Below, in pieces: positions 33,613 through 44,900 of a stretch of DNA of 64,000 nt (positions are counted from its first letter, which is position 1; every line of letters starts with the position of its first letter). Location: positions 2,294,001 to 2,358,000 of the forward strand of contig JALGAS010000008.1 of the NCBI GenBank assembly GCA_023078685.1. The letters run 5' to 3'. Position numbers and translations under genes: made by a program. The stretch comes from Neopestalotiopsis rosae (Eukaryota > Ascomycota > Sordariomycetes > Amphisphaeriales > Sporocadaceae). A model generated the notes under the pieces. The model was not told where the DNA came from. It was given only the letters and a program-made list of their open reading frames with translations, and did not search any database.

Positions 33613-35158
33613 ATGAAGTCATACTCGGTAGTCGTCTTGTCCGGGGCGCTGCTTGTCAATAGCATGGTGGTTGAGCGCGCGACGATTGAAGAATGTCGAG
33701 TTGTCGACATCAAGATTGCTACTCTACTCGAAGAGAATCCTCCTACGGGAGATGAATTCTGTTCCTCGTACCTCTCTTTAGAGCCCTCGCCTTCAACGAC
33801 AGATATCTCTTTTGACTCGACTATATTTGTCACCAGGACAAGCACCAGAACAGTGGGTACTATTACCGTTACTGCTGCAGTCGTGACTACAACAGAAGCA
33901 AGGTGAGCAACTGGGATCAGACTTTAAACATAGGTGTTGAACTAACTCATGCCAAGTACTTCGACATTTTCAGGATGCGGCATCGGTGGGCCGCTTGCAA
34001 AACGTGCTGTGGAATATCCAAGTGAGAAAATATGATCCAGAATTGCATTACCAAATATTTCTAATACTGCAATCAAGGAGATCCCAAACATGGACACTTG
34101 CATGGGCATTTACCAGGCTATAGACCTCGCCCTCAGCCAGTGGTGTATGGACAGGGGTGAGATATCCTAGCACTGCAGAGATCACCTGAAAAGTATATAT
34201 ATTGACTTCCAAGTACAGATATGGCTATGGTGCGTATGGAGCACCCGCCACCACCTCCTCCTCCACCACCTCTGTGCCGACGACCACACTTTCGCCAACG
34301 CCGACTACATCCATTTCCAGCGTTGAAAGCCTCGCAGGCGCTTTGGCGGACTTCTTTCCGGCAGATATTTCGTTGGGCTGTGACTGTCAGTTAAACCCAC
34401 CCGGGGAGACGACTGCCATCACAATCTTCGATCATTTTACCACCTCGACCATCAGCTTACTCACAGCAGAATTCGCCACGGTGACTGTCGGTGAGCAGAC
34501 GGTCACCCAAACGGCCACCTCGGTCATAGTCGACGAAGCTTGTCCCACGCCCGCCTTCTGTGGCAATGCCGGCGTTGAGTGGGCTCAATACCACAACGAC
34601 CAAGGATACAACTGGAGCCCGAGCTATTCTCAATTCGATCCCGCAGCGTACAAGACGACGACGCCCAACGCCACGGGTACCACGTCCAGGATCAATGTGG
34701 ACAGCATCTTTGCCAACACCGGCGACACGTTCCCCGTGCCCGTTTATGATATCGAGGTGCCGGTGGAGCTATTTGTCCTGAACCACCGCGGCTACTTTTA
34801 CGCTCCCACGGCCGGCGTCTATACCTTTTACATGCCGCAGGTCGACGACGCCGGTTTCGTCTGGCACGGCGACAGGGCGTATTCCGGTTGGGACCGGACC
34901 AATGCCGACATTAGCTTCATCGTGTCTCTGCCCGTGGACCAACAAAAGACCAGCTTCAGTGTTCGCCTGGCGGCGGGACAATATCTGCCGATACGCATCA
35001 TATTTGCGCAAGCCCAAGGCGGAGTCCGCCTGCAGCTCCAAGTCATTGGGCCCGACGGCAATCAATATGTGAACTGGTACACGGACAGTCCGTTTTTGGT
35101 CCCATACCCTTGTGGTAGGCCGTCACTGGCGTTTCCGCCGTGGGGTCAAGAGACTTGA
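33613..35158 (+). CDS. GLEYA adhesin-like cell-surface protein
   Basis: Four exons (33613-33902, 33957-34021, 34078-34156, 34219-35158) give 457 aa. The order is an N-terminal hydrophobic signal, a Cys-containing head, a Thr-rich stretch, a dibasic site (PLAKRAVEY), a His/Gly/Tyr-rich linker, a Ser/Thr/Pro-rich stalk, then a GLEYA domain from about residue 258 (FCGNAGVEWAQY) to the C-terminus. GLEYA domains are PA14-like beta-sandwiches, and some bind sugars on host or partner surfaces. VYTFYMPQVDDAGFVWHGDRAY is the expected GLEYA core; the DD pair and the nearby Trp are candidate calcium/ligand residues. No GPI-anchor signal is seen, so the protein may be secreted or bound through the linker. 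A close paralogue without the GLEYA domain lies at 29663-30943. Confidence 0.83.
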
Positions 35159-35461
35159 TCTTTTCATTAGGTTCGGTTGCATACTATTCATCGGTGTGTC
35201 TTGACTGCAGATCGAGTTCGGGAAGTTCATTCTTGCCTGAAGAAGGAGGGACGAGCTATTTCTCTCAGCACCTTTCGCAATAGCCGACGAGGACAGCATG
35301 ATCTTCGGCTTTGTAACAAAGCGAGATAGTCACTTCACTGCTGCTTGGCTTGCAATGGAGCATTTCAAATCGTACTGCCACGAATATAGCAATGAATTGA
35401 TTGGAATCATTCGCAAAGAGAAACAAAATAAGAATGAATACATGAAGATATCCCATATCGT
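35159..35461. other. Convergent intergenic region, GLEYA / GH43
   Basis: These 303 bases hold the two 3' ends. No gene or repeat was recognised. Confidence 0.6.
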
Positions 35462-36985
35462 TTACTGCGCTGTCGGAGCCAGTGCCTCCCATTCCTTTAC
35501 GCCCACACCACCATACTGGCCACCGCTCCCCGAAGCGATCAACGTCGCGCGCAAAGCCGTCGTCTCCACCTGGGCAAAGCCCACCTCGGCCGGATCGTCT
35601 GTCACGTCCGTAAAGTACGCGGTAGTCGCGCTGACGGCGGTCCAGGCGCCGGTGGAGCCGTCGAGGTACTCGAGGCTCCAGCTCGCGGGCGGGGGCACGC
35701 CGACGTTGGAGCCGGCGGGCTGGTCGGCGAAGAAGACCATGCGCGCGCCGTCGAGCGCCACGGTCGCGTTGTCGTTCCACGTCAGCACGAGCTGGCTCGT
35801 CTCGGGCGACGACTCGGCGGCGTAGGAGCACCAGTAGTCGGGCGGCAGCGGGTTGCCGGGGATCTTGCCGTCGTTGACCGAGGCGATCCAGTACTGGACG
35901 GGCGTCGTGCCGACGGAGCTGGCCGCGGCCCGCGGCGCAATATTGCGCGTGGGCTCCGGCTCGGCGGCGGGCCGGTGCGTCTGGGCGACCTTGTTGATGA
36001 GCGGCGGCGACTGGCTGTCGTCAAACGTCATTTCGTCGAGGGCGATGCTGCGGCGAAAGTGGCCGCCATTGACGGCATCGGCCGTGTGGTACACTAGATA
36101 GTACGTGTCGTTCATCACAAACACGCCAGGGTGCGACGTGGTGGAGGACACAATGCCCAAGACGATGCCCTTAAAAGTCCAGGGACCGAGAGGCGAGCTC
36201 GCCGTGCCGTAGGCAATGCACGCATGGTACGACGTTGGCGTACATGGCGAGTCCTCCCCGGCATTGTTGGCAGCATAGAGCATGTAGTATGTGCTTCCGC
36301 GCTTCATGAGCCAGGGCGCCTCAAAATAGCCCGTGAGTGTGGTGACGGTCGTTGCAGACGAGTTGATGGTCACCATGTCGTCTGCGAGCTCGAAACCGCG
36401 AAGTTGGCCAAAGGTACCTTCGTAGAGATACACTTTTCCGTCATCATCGATAAAGACCGTGGGATCAATATTCTGAATCGAGTTTCCAGGTGAAGGTATC
36501 GATTGCGAAATGATGGGACCAGCGGGGTGAGCGTCGACAAACGGACCCAGGGGACTGTCTGCAACGGCCACGCCGATTGCAAACGCGTCCGAGTTGGTGG
36601 AATCGGCCTCGGTCACTGGAGCATAGAGATAAAACTTGCCGTCCGGGCCCTGGACAATCTGAGATGCATAGGCAGTCCCCTCGGCGGCCCAGGCGAATAC
36701 AGATGCAGGCCGGGCAATATCGGTATAGAGCTGCCAGTCGCCTCCGGCCGGATCCGGGTTTGAACTGACGAATACCTGCCATTCGTTCATGACAAAGTTA
36801 TTTTCGTCAATGGCAGCTTCATCGCGGCCGGAAAGTATATACAGTGTGTCTCCCACGACCAACGGCGCGGGATCGGCTGAGTATACTGATCCATCGGACA
36901 AGATTGGATTACCGTCCGAAGTGAACGATGTCTGAGCCGCAGCCAAGAGGCTCTGTGACAGCAGTGCCAACCAAAGACGATTCAT
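35462..36985 (-). CDS. Secreted glycoside hydrolase family 43 protein
   Basis: This is a single exon. The start at 36985 gives 507 aa with a clean signal peptide (MNRLWLALLSQSLLAAAQ); an in-frame ATG nine codons upstream (37012) would also encode a hydrophobic leader. GH43 enzymes are inverting five-bladed propellers acting on arabinan and xylan side chains. Marks are SADPAPLVV (base Asp), NIDPTVFIDDDGKVYLYEG (pKa-modulating Asp) and GYFEAPWLMKRGSTYYMLYA (acid Glu). The last ~150 residues (from PVQYWIASVNDGKIPG) form a second beta-rich domain, like accessory domains found behind several arabinan-active hydrolases. Whether it is an arabinofuranosidase or a xylosidase cannot be told from sequence. 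GC content is high. Confidence 0.88.
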   Translation of the reverse strand: MNRLWLALLSQSLLAAAQTSFTSDGNPILSDGSVYSADPAPLVVGDTLYILSGRDEAAIDENNFVMNEWQVFVSSNPDPAGGDWQLYTDIARPASVFAWAAEGTAYASQIVQGPDGKFYLYAPVTEADSTNSDAFAIGVAVADSPLGPFVDAHPAGPIISQSIPSPGNSIQNIDPTVFIDDDGKVYLYEGTFGQLRGFELADDMVTINSSATTVTTLTGYFEAPWLMKRGSTYYMLYAANNAGEDSPCTPTSYHACIAYGTASSPLGPWTFKGIVLGIVSSTTSHPGVFVMNDTYYLVYHTADAVNGGHFRRSIALDEMTFDDSQSPPLINKVAQTHRPAAEPEPTRNIAPRAAASSVGTTPVQYWIASVNDGKIPGNPLPPDYWCSYAAESSPETSQLVLTWNDNATVALDGARMVFFADQPAGSNVGVPPPASWSLEYLDGSTGAWTAVSATTAYFTDVTDDPAEVGFAQVETTALRATLIASGSGGQYGGVGVKEWEALAPTAQ

Positions 36986-38022
36986 TGCAAATGAGAAAAT
37001 GAACAACAGCAATGAATGTTTAATCTAGGTTTGAACAGAATATTGAAAGATTGCTCTTCATACATAGAAACATGACTGAATCACGTCCAACGTATACCTA
37101 GCCCAACGTGGACCTTCCTAATCGAGACACGAGGGTGGAATACAAACTCCACGATTCGGTGAAATTGTGACTTCGCTCCAAGATTGCCCGTTACTCCGAA
37201 AATGAATGATACGATGGCATTTTAGTTAATGTCAAACCTTTTAACTTTCACTCCTATCATATTTTGCTGGAAATATGGAGCATGTACCTGCATTTAGAAG
37301 CACGGAGTCACAATGTCCGTAGACTAAGTAGACATGGCACGTCGCCAATTGATTACTTACATGCTTTTGGAAGAACAGCATTGGACGCGCAACATCGTTT
37401 ACTTTGTCAATTTCAACTGAAGTGTTACTCTTGCATAATCGTTTCCTATTTCGTTCTACTTGTACTTTGTGCATTAGTCTGCACTGCCTTGTGCTCCACC
37501 TGAGCTACTGTTGATTGTTTTATGTTGTACATTCTATCTCATACTGTCACTTCGATATTGTTGCCTCCAAGTGATCATCTCAAGTTGTGGTTATCGTGTA
37601 CATCGACCAACATCATAAACTTTTGATGCTAGAAGCGAATAACAGATTTGCATATTGTACCAGTTCATTTTTATCAAACAATTGAACACGCCAGACTACA
37701 CAGTTGGCCCGTACTTGTGTATTATTCAATCTGGCCATGATTCAAGGCTGAGTCAAATAGGAATGTTCAATCTGTCCTGCAGAACAACTTGATAATGAAC
37801 AGATTACAAAACGTACTTTGGCTACATGATGCAGTTTGGAGTCTGGTTCATGATTTTATAGTACCCCCTCAGTGGGGTACGGAACTAATGGAGACATTCA
37901 TTCAATGAACAAGCCGTGAACCTCTCAAACAAGATCTTGAGCTCGTCCGCCACAAAGACAAGGGGAAGGGAAAAAAAGGTAACCTTGAGAGCGATATAGA
38001 TCTCTCGCCTCCAAGAAGCTCC
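36986..38022. other. Divergent promoter region, GH43 / shikimate-dehydrogenase-like gene
   Basis: About 1 kb of AT-rich DNA separates two divergent start codons. It holds no supported ORF, but contains a palindromic GTACCCC/GGGGTAC element at 37861-37880. A sugar- or quinate-responsive promoter is plausible but is inference. Confidence 0.55.
37861..37880. promoter_or_regulatory. Palindromic GGGG-type element upstream of the dehydrogenase gene
   Basis: The sequence GTACCCC, a 6-base spacer, then GGGGTAC forms a perfect 7-bp inverted repeat about 140 bases before the ATG at 38023. It contains GTGGGG, which fits the SYGGRG site of the carbon-catabolite repressor CreA/Cre1, and CCCCT, the stress-response element core. 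Regulation is inferred only. Confidence 0.4.
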
Positions 38023-39045
38023 ATGAACCAGCCAAAGACCCTCCACCTAGTCGGCGTGGGCGTAATGCACTCGCCCGCGCCGCCCATGCACGACTACATA
38101 GCCAGGACCCTCGGCCTTCCCTGGACCTTTACCAACGTCGAGTGCCCGACCCTGGAGGACGTGCGAGACCTCGCGCGGTCCCCCGCGGTCGCGGGCCTGG
38201 TCGTCACCATGCCGTACAAGCACGCCGTCATGTCCGGGTCCCGGGGAGCGGTAGTAGTAGACAGCCTGGACGCGCGGGCGACGCTGGTGGGCGCTTGCAA
38301 TCACATGGCAGCCCGTGATCATCCAGCGGAGGAGGGCGGCGACGGCACGGGAAGAAGGAGGCTCGTGGGTGGGAATACGGATTGGGCGGGCATCAAGGGC
38401 AGTCTTCTCGAGGCCGCTGATGCTGACGCTGACGCTGACGCTGCCGCCGCCGCCCCAGAGGAAGCGTCGCGGCACGGATCCAAGCTTGGGTCCGGAACTA
38501 CGACGTCGCCACCACCACCGGCCCTGCTCGTCGGAGCCGGGGGTGCCAGCCGGGCGGCGGTCTACGCGCTCTCGGCTCACATGGGCTGTTCTACCATTTA
38601 CGTACTGAATCGGTGTGAAGATGAGATTCAAGACCTTGTGCGTGACGTGCAGAGGATGGAACCAGTGCCCAGTATCTACCGGGTAAAGTCCCTAGAACAA
38701 GCCACCGACCTTGAAAGTCCTTACTATGTCGTAAGCTGTGTTCCGGATATTCTTCCTGAAAGCGAAGCAGAGCACATGGTATTTCAAATACTGAAGCACT
38801 TCCTTTCACGACCGACCAAGGGTGTCTTGCTGGACATGTGCTACAAACCCCGGAGGACGCGGATCATCAAGCAGGCAGAAGAGCTAGGCTGGAGAACTGT
38901 GGACGGCACGCATGTTATCGGGCATCAGGCTGAAGAGCAGTGGAAGTTGTGGGTCGGGCCGGAAAAGGCGGCACGAATTAACAAACAGGTTGCATGGGAT
39001 ATCCTGATGCGAGAGGTGGACGGAAGTTCGGCAATCAACTTTTGA
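38023..39045 (+). CDS. Shikimate/quinate 5-dehydrogenase-like protein
   Basis: This is an intronless gene of 340 aa. It matches the stand-alone shikimate/quinate dehydrogenase family: VVTMPYKH with catalytic Lys66, GGNTDW with catalytic Asp120, the Rossmann loop LVGAGGASRAA (166-170) and VLNR. In fungi the five-step shikimate path uses the AROM fusion, so a separate protein like this usually serves quinate catabolism or a related substrate. No other quinate gene (repressor, activator, dehydroquinase, dehydratase) is nearby. Residues ~127-160 carry an Asp/Ala-repeat and Gly/Ser/Pro-rich insertion between the two domains, coded by a GCTGAC-type microsatellite. The substrate-binding SxS motif is not standard (MHSPAPP). 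Codons are strongly GC-biased in the first half. Confidence 0.85.
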   Translation: MNQPKTLHLVGVGVMHSPAPPMHDYIARTLGLPWTFTNVECPTLEDVRDLARSPAVAGLVVTMPYKHAVMSGSRGAVVVDSLDARATLVGACNHMAARDHPAEEGGDGTGRRRLVGGNTDWAGIKGSLLEAADADADADAAAAAPEEASRHGSKLGSGTTTSPPPPALLVGAGGASRAAVYALSAHMGCSTIYVLNRCEDEIQDLVRDVQRMEPVPSIYRVKSLEQATDLESPYYVVSCVPDILPESEAEHMVFQILKHFLSRPTKGVLLDMCYKPRRTRIIKQAEELGWRTVDGTHVIGHQAEEQWKLWVGPEKAARINKQVAWDILMREVDGSSAINF

Positions 39046-39162
39046 TTTTCGACTCATGAACGAGCCGGGCAATCTGGGATCCTGCCAACGCTTTGGCGTC
39101 TATGAAGATCAAAAACAAAACGACATGTAATGCTACCTTTGCTCGCGTTCAACAGATCCACT

Positions 39163-40921
39163 TTAGCCTTCAAGCTGGTCTGCGCCCTCATACTCATCAT
39201 CATCGTCATCCTCAATCTCGACCACAGTTGTCTCAAATTCCCTCGTCGGCGTATGGTTGGCAAACAGCCAATCCAATTCCTCATATGTTCTGTTCTTCGT
39301 CTCTGGCAGGCGGAAGTAAGCCCAGAGCCACGTCAGAAATGCTGTAGTTCCCCAGAAAAAGCCAGTAAAGCCCTTCATATTCCACTGTGTCGGGTTCATG
39401 AAGAATGGTTGCAATGTTTGAGCAATGACGAAGGCGATGTAGTAAGTGTTCCGCGCTAGGCAGACTGTGCGCTGCCTCAGCCTCGTTGATCCAACCTCGG
39501 CAGGAAGAGCCCATCCCAGCTGTCCGATGGAGAGCTGGAACACAAAAGTCCAGACCAGACACATGACGGCTTGCGTCATGGCGACTACGTCATCATCTGT
39601 CCAGAAGTTCAAGATACCAATCATGTACTGTATCAAGAATAATGTAAACATGCCAAACAGAAAGATTTTCCGTCGGCCATAGTATGGCATGAGCGTGAAC
39701 CAGGAAACAACGGTACCTGCTAGGGCCATACCGGTACCGCCAATGTTCAATCTGTACGTTTGGCTCGGCGTCAGTCCGACCTGCTGGAAGAAGTACGTCG
39801 AATTGTATGCAAACGCCAAACCTGAAAACATCTGCCCGGCGAAAGCCATGCACGCAATCTCGGTTCTACGCCGTTCAACCCCTCGAAAACAGTCCCAGTA
39901 GCTCGTGCCAGCCGTAATCTTCTTCTCCAGCTTGTCGGTGCGAATAATGGTTCGCAAAGTCTCTTGGACCTCACTTCTGTCCACAAGGTCGGACCTCCTG
40001 AGACGCAAGAGTGACTGCTCTGCCTTTTTGAGCTCGCCCCTGCGGACAAGATGCCACGGTGACTCTGGTGCGAAGCAGAGCAGTGGTATCAAGAAAGCAG
40101 GCCAGATCCACTGGATGGCAAAAGGAATACGAAAAGCCCATTCGTCCGTCCTTGTCACTAGAGTTGCTAGCACACCCGCGGCGATCAGCTGACCAATGAT
40201 GAAACACATGTTGGTCCAACTCGTCAGATATACCCTGAGACTTAAAGGTAGAACCTCACTCGCGTAGGCTGGCGCCGACGACGCAAAGACGCCCCAGGGT
40301 AGACCGCAAAGGAACTCGCCAGCTGCGAGTACTTGAATCGTGGGGGCGAAGAAGGTAAAGAAAATGCAGCAGGACAGCATGAAAAGGGCGCCAATTATGA
40401 CGCGTTTTTGACCAAAGAGATGGACAAGATGACCGTTGATAAGAACACCAAAGAATGACCCGATACCGGCCATGTTGCTCAACGCAGCTTGCCATGGTGC
40501 TGTAAGTTGGTGGTGGCCATGCTTGTCTATCCTTTGGCCGTACTTTTCTGCAAATGTCGGGTAGGCAAAAAAGTTACCAATTCTGTTGAACTTTCGTCAA
40601 CTCATGAACCTCAACTACAACAGCAATGGCTTGATAACTTACAGTATCGTGTCATACTGGAAACCACATAGAGTCAGCGATACTGGCAGCCAAAAGTTCA
40701 TAGAGTAGCTCGGCCAAACCTACACCTTCCATGATGACCGTCATTGAGACTGCCAGAGTCCAGAATATAGCCATCGGGTAAGCCTTGATGGCCTGGCGAG
40801 GCTTGAGGGCGTGTTCGTCGCTTTTGCCATTGTGATTATTTCCCTTGGTGCCGCTGCCAGCGCTGGCACTGCTATCAGCATGCGCTAGTAGGCTGCTTCC
40901 TTCATGCGGATCCGCGTCCAT
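39163..40921 (-). CDS. MFS sugar transporter, maltose/alpha-glucoside permease-like
   Basis: Three exons (40724-40921, 40643-40656, 39163-40582) give 543 aa. This is a 12-helix major facilitator of the sugar porter family at the plasma membrane. Visible marks are VIMEGYDTILIGNFFAYPTF (helix 1, split by two introns), NGHLVHLFGQKRVIIGA (loop 2-3), PESPWHLVRRGELKKAE (loop 6-7) and PYYGRRKIFLFG. The first 45 residues and the acidic tail (VVEIEDDDDDE) are cytoplasmic and probably regulatory. The middle exon is just 14 nt; it is required to restore the EGYDT motif, so I trust it. The substrate is inferred from likeness to maltose permeases and could be another disaccharide or hexose. The nearby GH43 makes a sugar-uptake role sensible but is not proof. 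Confidence 0.88.
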
Positions 40922-41951
40922 TCCGGGCTGTGTCTGTCCGACTTGAGATATCCTTTGGATTGCCTACTGATATAGGACCTTCCTGGGAGTTGAAGAAAGA
41001 AGGAAAGGAAGGGAAGCAAGCTTTCCATGCGCCCCAAAGCTCGGGTCAGTCAGTCAGTCAGTGCCTACAGGCAGGAATGGGACGGGGCGGTCACACGCAT
41101 ATCGCGGGTAGCGGCCGCAGGTCCGATGACCCCACATGCACCTGACCATAGGCTGTGATTGCTTGTCTAGGTATTTAACCGTGCCAGTTCGGGTCTGAGA
41201 CACGTTATACAGCTCGAAATATATTACTGTTCCATACTGTACTGTTCCTTGCTGTGACGATTGTAGATTTGCTCGTGGTAAACGTGATCTTTCTTCTTTC
41301 TTTCATCTGAACATAGCATCGAGTCAAGGTTGCTGGTCTTTTAGAAAACGAAGCTGCGATAAGTGCATTTGGTTTGTGTGTCCCCTGGCAGTAATATCCT
41401 GGCATTTCCAGTGCGGAAGCAGAAGGTGCAATGGCTAAATGCGATAAGCATCTGCACTACTTCGTGGCACTGGTAGAAGATGATGAGATGGAACAAACCA
41501 CGAGAGGTTGTTTAAAACTTTTTCTTCACAATAAGGCCCTCGCTACAAGAGGTGCCATGATGTATCAGTTTCAACATTACTGGTTCTTATCTATCGTACA
41601 TGTTTGCCGATGAAAACGCCATTTGTGCAATGCAGTAGTAGGAACCTAGCCGTCCCCAGGTATCCGTGGTCCAGTAGTCACTTTCCATGCGACAACTCCA
41701 AACAGAACATGAACCCTCCAAGCCATACTCAAACAAATCGCAACATGCAAAAAGCGCAAAATCCACAAACATTGAACGAAACGCCGCTGTGACATGCAAT
41801 CGTCATATGCTGAGGGATATCCAGCCGACTCAGCCAGCCAACTATTAAAATTTAAATACCTCTTTTTGAACCACTTGGTGACCGGACGATAGGGTGGTAG
41901 GTGGAAATAGAGCGCCTCTGAAGTTCGACAGAAAAGCAAGTGCAGGCTTGT
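40922..41951. other. Intergenic region, transporter promoter and Cyk3 3' flank
   Basis: About 1 kb. A short GTCA tetranucleotide run (CAGTCAGTCAGTCAGT, near 41048-41062) lies in the transporter promoter. No gene was seen. Confidence 0.55.
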
Positions 41952-44900
41952 TCAGCCCACACAGATCCATTCCGCGAACACGCACCATTTTGCAGTGCGG
42001 TCAGCAAGGACCAGACCTCGCCAGACACCGCGCTCGGAACACTTGATGATCGTTTCCCAGCTACCGCCGTCGCTGACTTCTTCTTCGCCTCCAATATTCC
42101 TGCTTCCAACACCTAAGCCTCGGCGCTCTTCCTTGCGCATCAAGCGGAGGATCTTCCCGCCGGGCGTCTGAATCGCCAGCTTGGCCGGCTTCTTTCCATT
42201 GATTGGGCCCCCACCATACCCACTGCTACTGGCATTACTAGGGAGCGAGCTCGCCATGCTCATCGCGCTTCCAGGGCGCATAAAGGGGATAGGACTAGTA
42301 CCACCTGGATTGCTGGAAGACGCGCCGGCAGCCGTCGAGGGATGCTGACGAATGGCAAAGACGAAGGTGTTGTTCAAGGCGAGCTTTTGGCATTGTGGCT
42401 GAACAACATAGATGTCGTGCTTCTGAGCATGGGGCGTCGGGTGTCGAGTAACAAACTCATATGGCGGGTTTTCTCCAGTATGGATTATGGGGAGCGCAAA
42501 TGCTAGGGGGTGAGGGATATCCTTGATGCTGTGCATCAGACCACGTCTACCAGCGTAGATCTTGAGAACACCAGAGCCCTCATCTCCTGGAAGGAGAGCC
42601 TTGACAGTGTAGCGCTTGTCGCCGTTGTACCACTCTGCTTGAGCTAGAGCACGCTTTTTGATCACATCACCAGACTCGAAAAAGTCTCCGTCACTGTCGC
42701 GGGAATAGGCACGGACTTCAACCTCGGCTGCAACCTCGACGTCTGCGGGTACGTTGAACTTGATGTGCACCATCTCAAGGTCTTCGATACGCGTTAGCGA
42801 TGTGTTGTAATCAACCATGGCCAAGTTGTTCTTGAAATATGGCGGACAGGCGCCAGGCAAGTTGAGAAGAACATCGTGCGGGACTGGTGGGCAGATGTGT
42901 TGTTGAGCGTGGTGCTCAGGAATATGCGTCCAGCAAATCTCGCTTGGCCGAGCGAGGAACCACCACCCATCTGCATTGACATTGGGAGAACTCGAATACA
43001 GTGCCCGGCGCGGATTAGATGCAGAAGCAAGACAGCAATCTATAATGCGCCATTCGTCGTCGACGAGTACAGCGTTCCACCAGTGATTGGCACGTGGCAT
43101 GATGCTTGTTTCGGGAACCTCTCCAGGTGTTTTGAGGTAGCCTCTGACGACCTCTGCATGAATACCAACAGCTGCACACATTTCGTGGACGAGGGCAGCG
43201 TATTCTTCTGCGCAGCCTCTTTTAGTCATAATGACCCTCCTTGTGTCAACATCTCCTTCAAAATCTTCCTCCCAGTTGATCATTTCAGCCACCCAGATGA
43301 AGATTGCCCGAAGTCGTTGAACCTCGCTTCGGTATGGACGGCAGACGTAAGTTGTTGCCAATGTGACGGCCGTTGTCATGGGCGGGAGACTCTTGATGAA
43401 GCGAGAATTCTTGTCGACTTGACCGAAGTTGAGGCTGTGGTAGTCTGTGGGGTTGCGCACTGGTAAGCCTTCCGCATCCTCATCGCCCTCAATACTCTCA
43501 TAGAGCTCTTCGACAGGATCAATGGCAGGGTAGTCCAACATCTGACAACGATCTCTTCGTTCGTTGCGCTCATTCCTGCTCAAGGTATTTGAGCGGTTAA
43601 CATCTCGACGAACTTGTACCCAGTCAACACCAGCTGACATTCCCATATCGCGTGCTGTCGGTTCTCTCGTGAGATTGGTGCTGCTAGGACCTCCAGAGAT
43701 AGCCGTCATTACACTAGGCCGAATTGGAGAAGATGAAGCCGAGGCGGACACGCCGGATATCGTGCTGCGACCACTGGCAACGCCTGTCTTTGTTGCCTCG
43801 AGGATTCTCTTAATAAAATTTGACTTCTTTGGCTTTGCGGCACTTGGCGAAACAAGACCACCAATCGAGGCAATTCCATCATCGTGAAATCCGGCCTGAG
43901 ATTGGGACCGAAACTGACTCGACGAATGACTTGGATGATAAGACACGCCGGAAAATGGTGTCGTGGGGCGATCTTCAGGAAACATAGCTTCCTCAGCTGT
44001 GCGGTATCCAAGAGCGCTTTGAGCTCGATTGCGGTTCTTACGGGCCAAGCTTCCGGCACTGGTCGCACTGATTCCACCAGCTGAAACACCACTCATAAGA
44101 CTGTGGTTGGTGCTTTGAGTATTGCTACTGCTGGTGGTAGCCTCGGTCGAGGTGGTCTTTGTCGTAGCCGTGCGATTAAGCGCCTGGCGGCCCATATCAT
44201 ATGAAGACTTCTGCTTCCGCACTCTTCTCTCGCCTTCATCCAGGGCGGACTTCGGTCGTTCATACCCGTGCTTCTTAGGCGGCGGGGGAGGACCCATCTC
44301 ACGGTTGTCCTCCAGCACACTCAAGCTGGAACTGTGCTGATGCATTTTCTTCAAACGTGTTTCCATCCTCTCCACATAGTTGCTCAGTTGAGGCAGCTGG
44401 TGTGGATCGTCACGATAACTACTGCTGTGAAAGGTGTTTTCTGTTGATGATCCGCCACTGCCCGTTCCATACCCTTCATCCTGCATCACAACGCCCATCG
44501 AGGTTTGGGGTCTCATCTGGCCCTGAGTCTTCCGTTGTTTCGTTCGATGGTGGACCATGTCGAAGGACTCTGGCGACCAGGGATCCAGAGGCGGCTCTGG
44601 CGAGTCGCTCTTATGATTGATCCCAAGCGCATCCAGCTGCTCCATGACGCCGTCCATGGCTTCCCTCAGCGGCGATGGAGTGAAGCCTGAGGCGCCTGGC
44701 GAAGGTGGCACAGGTGATGGTTGCCTTGGTGTGTGAGGTCGAGCATCGTATGACGGGTCGGATGGCCCTCTACTCAGGGGAGTAGAGCGATGCGGAGGTG
44801 GAGCTGGCGGCGGCGGCGAATTCCGTTCAGCACCCGGACGGTAAGGTGTGAAGCTAAAGGACGGTGCAGGTGACGGGGCCCTTGACCCATGTTGCATCGG

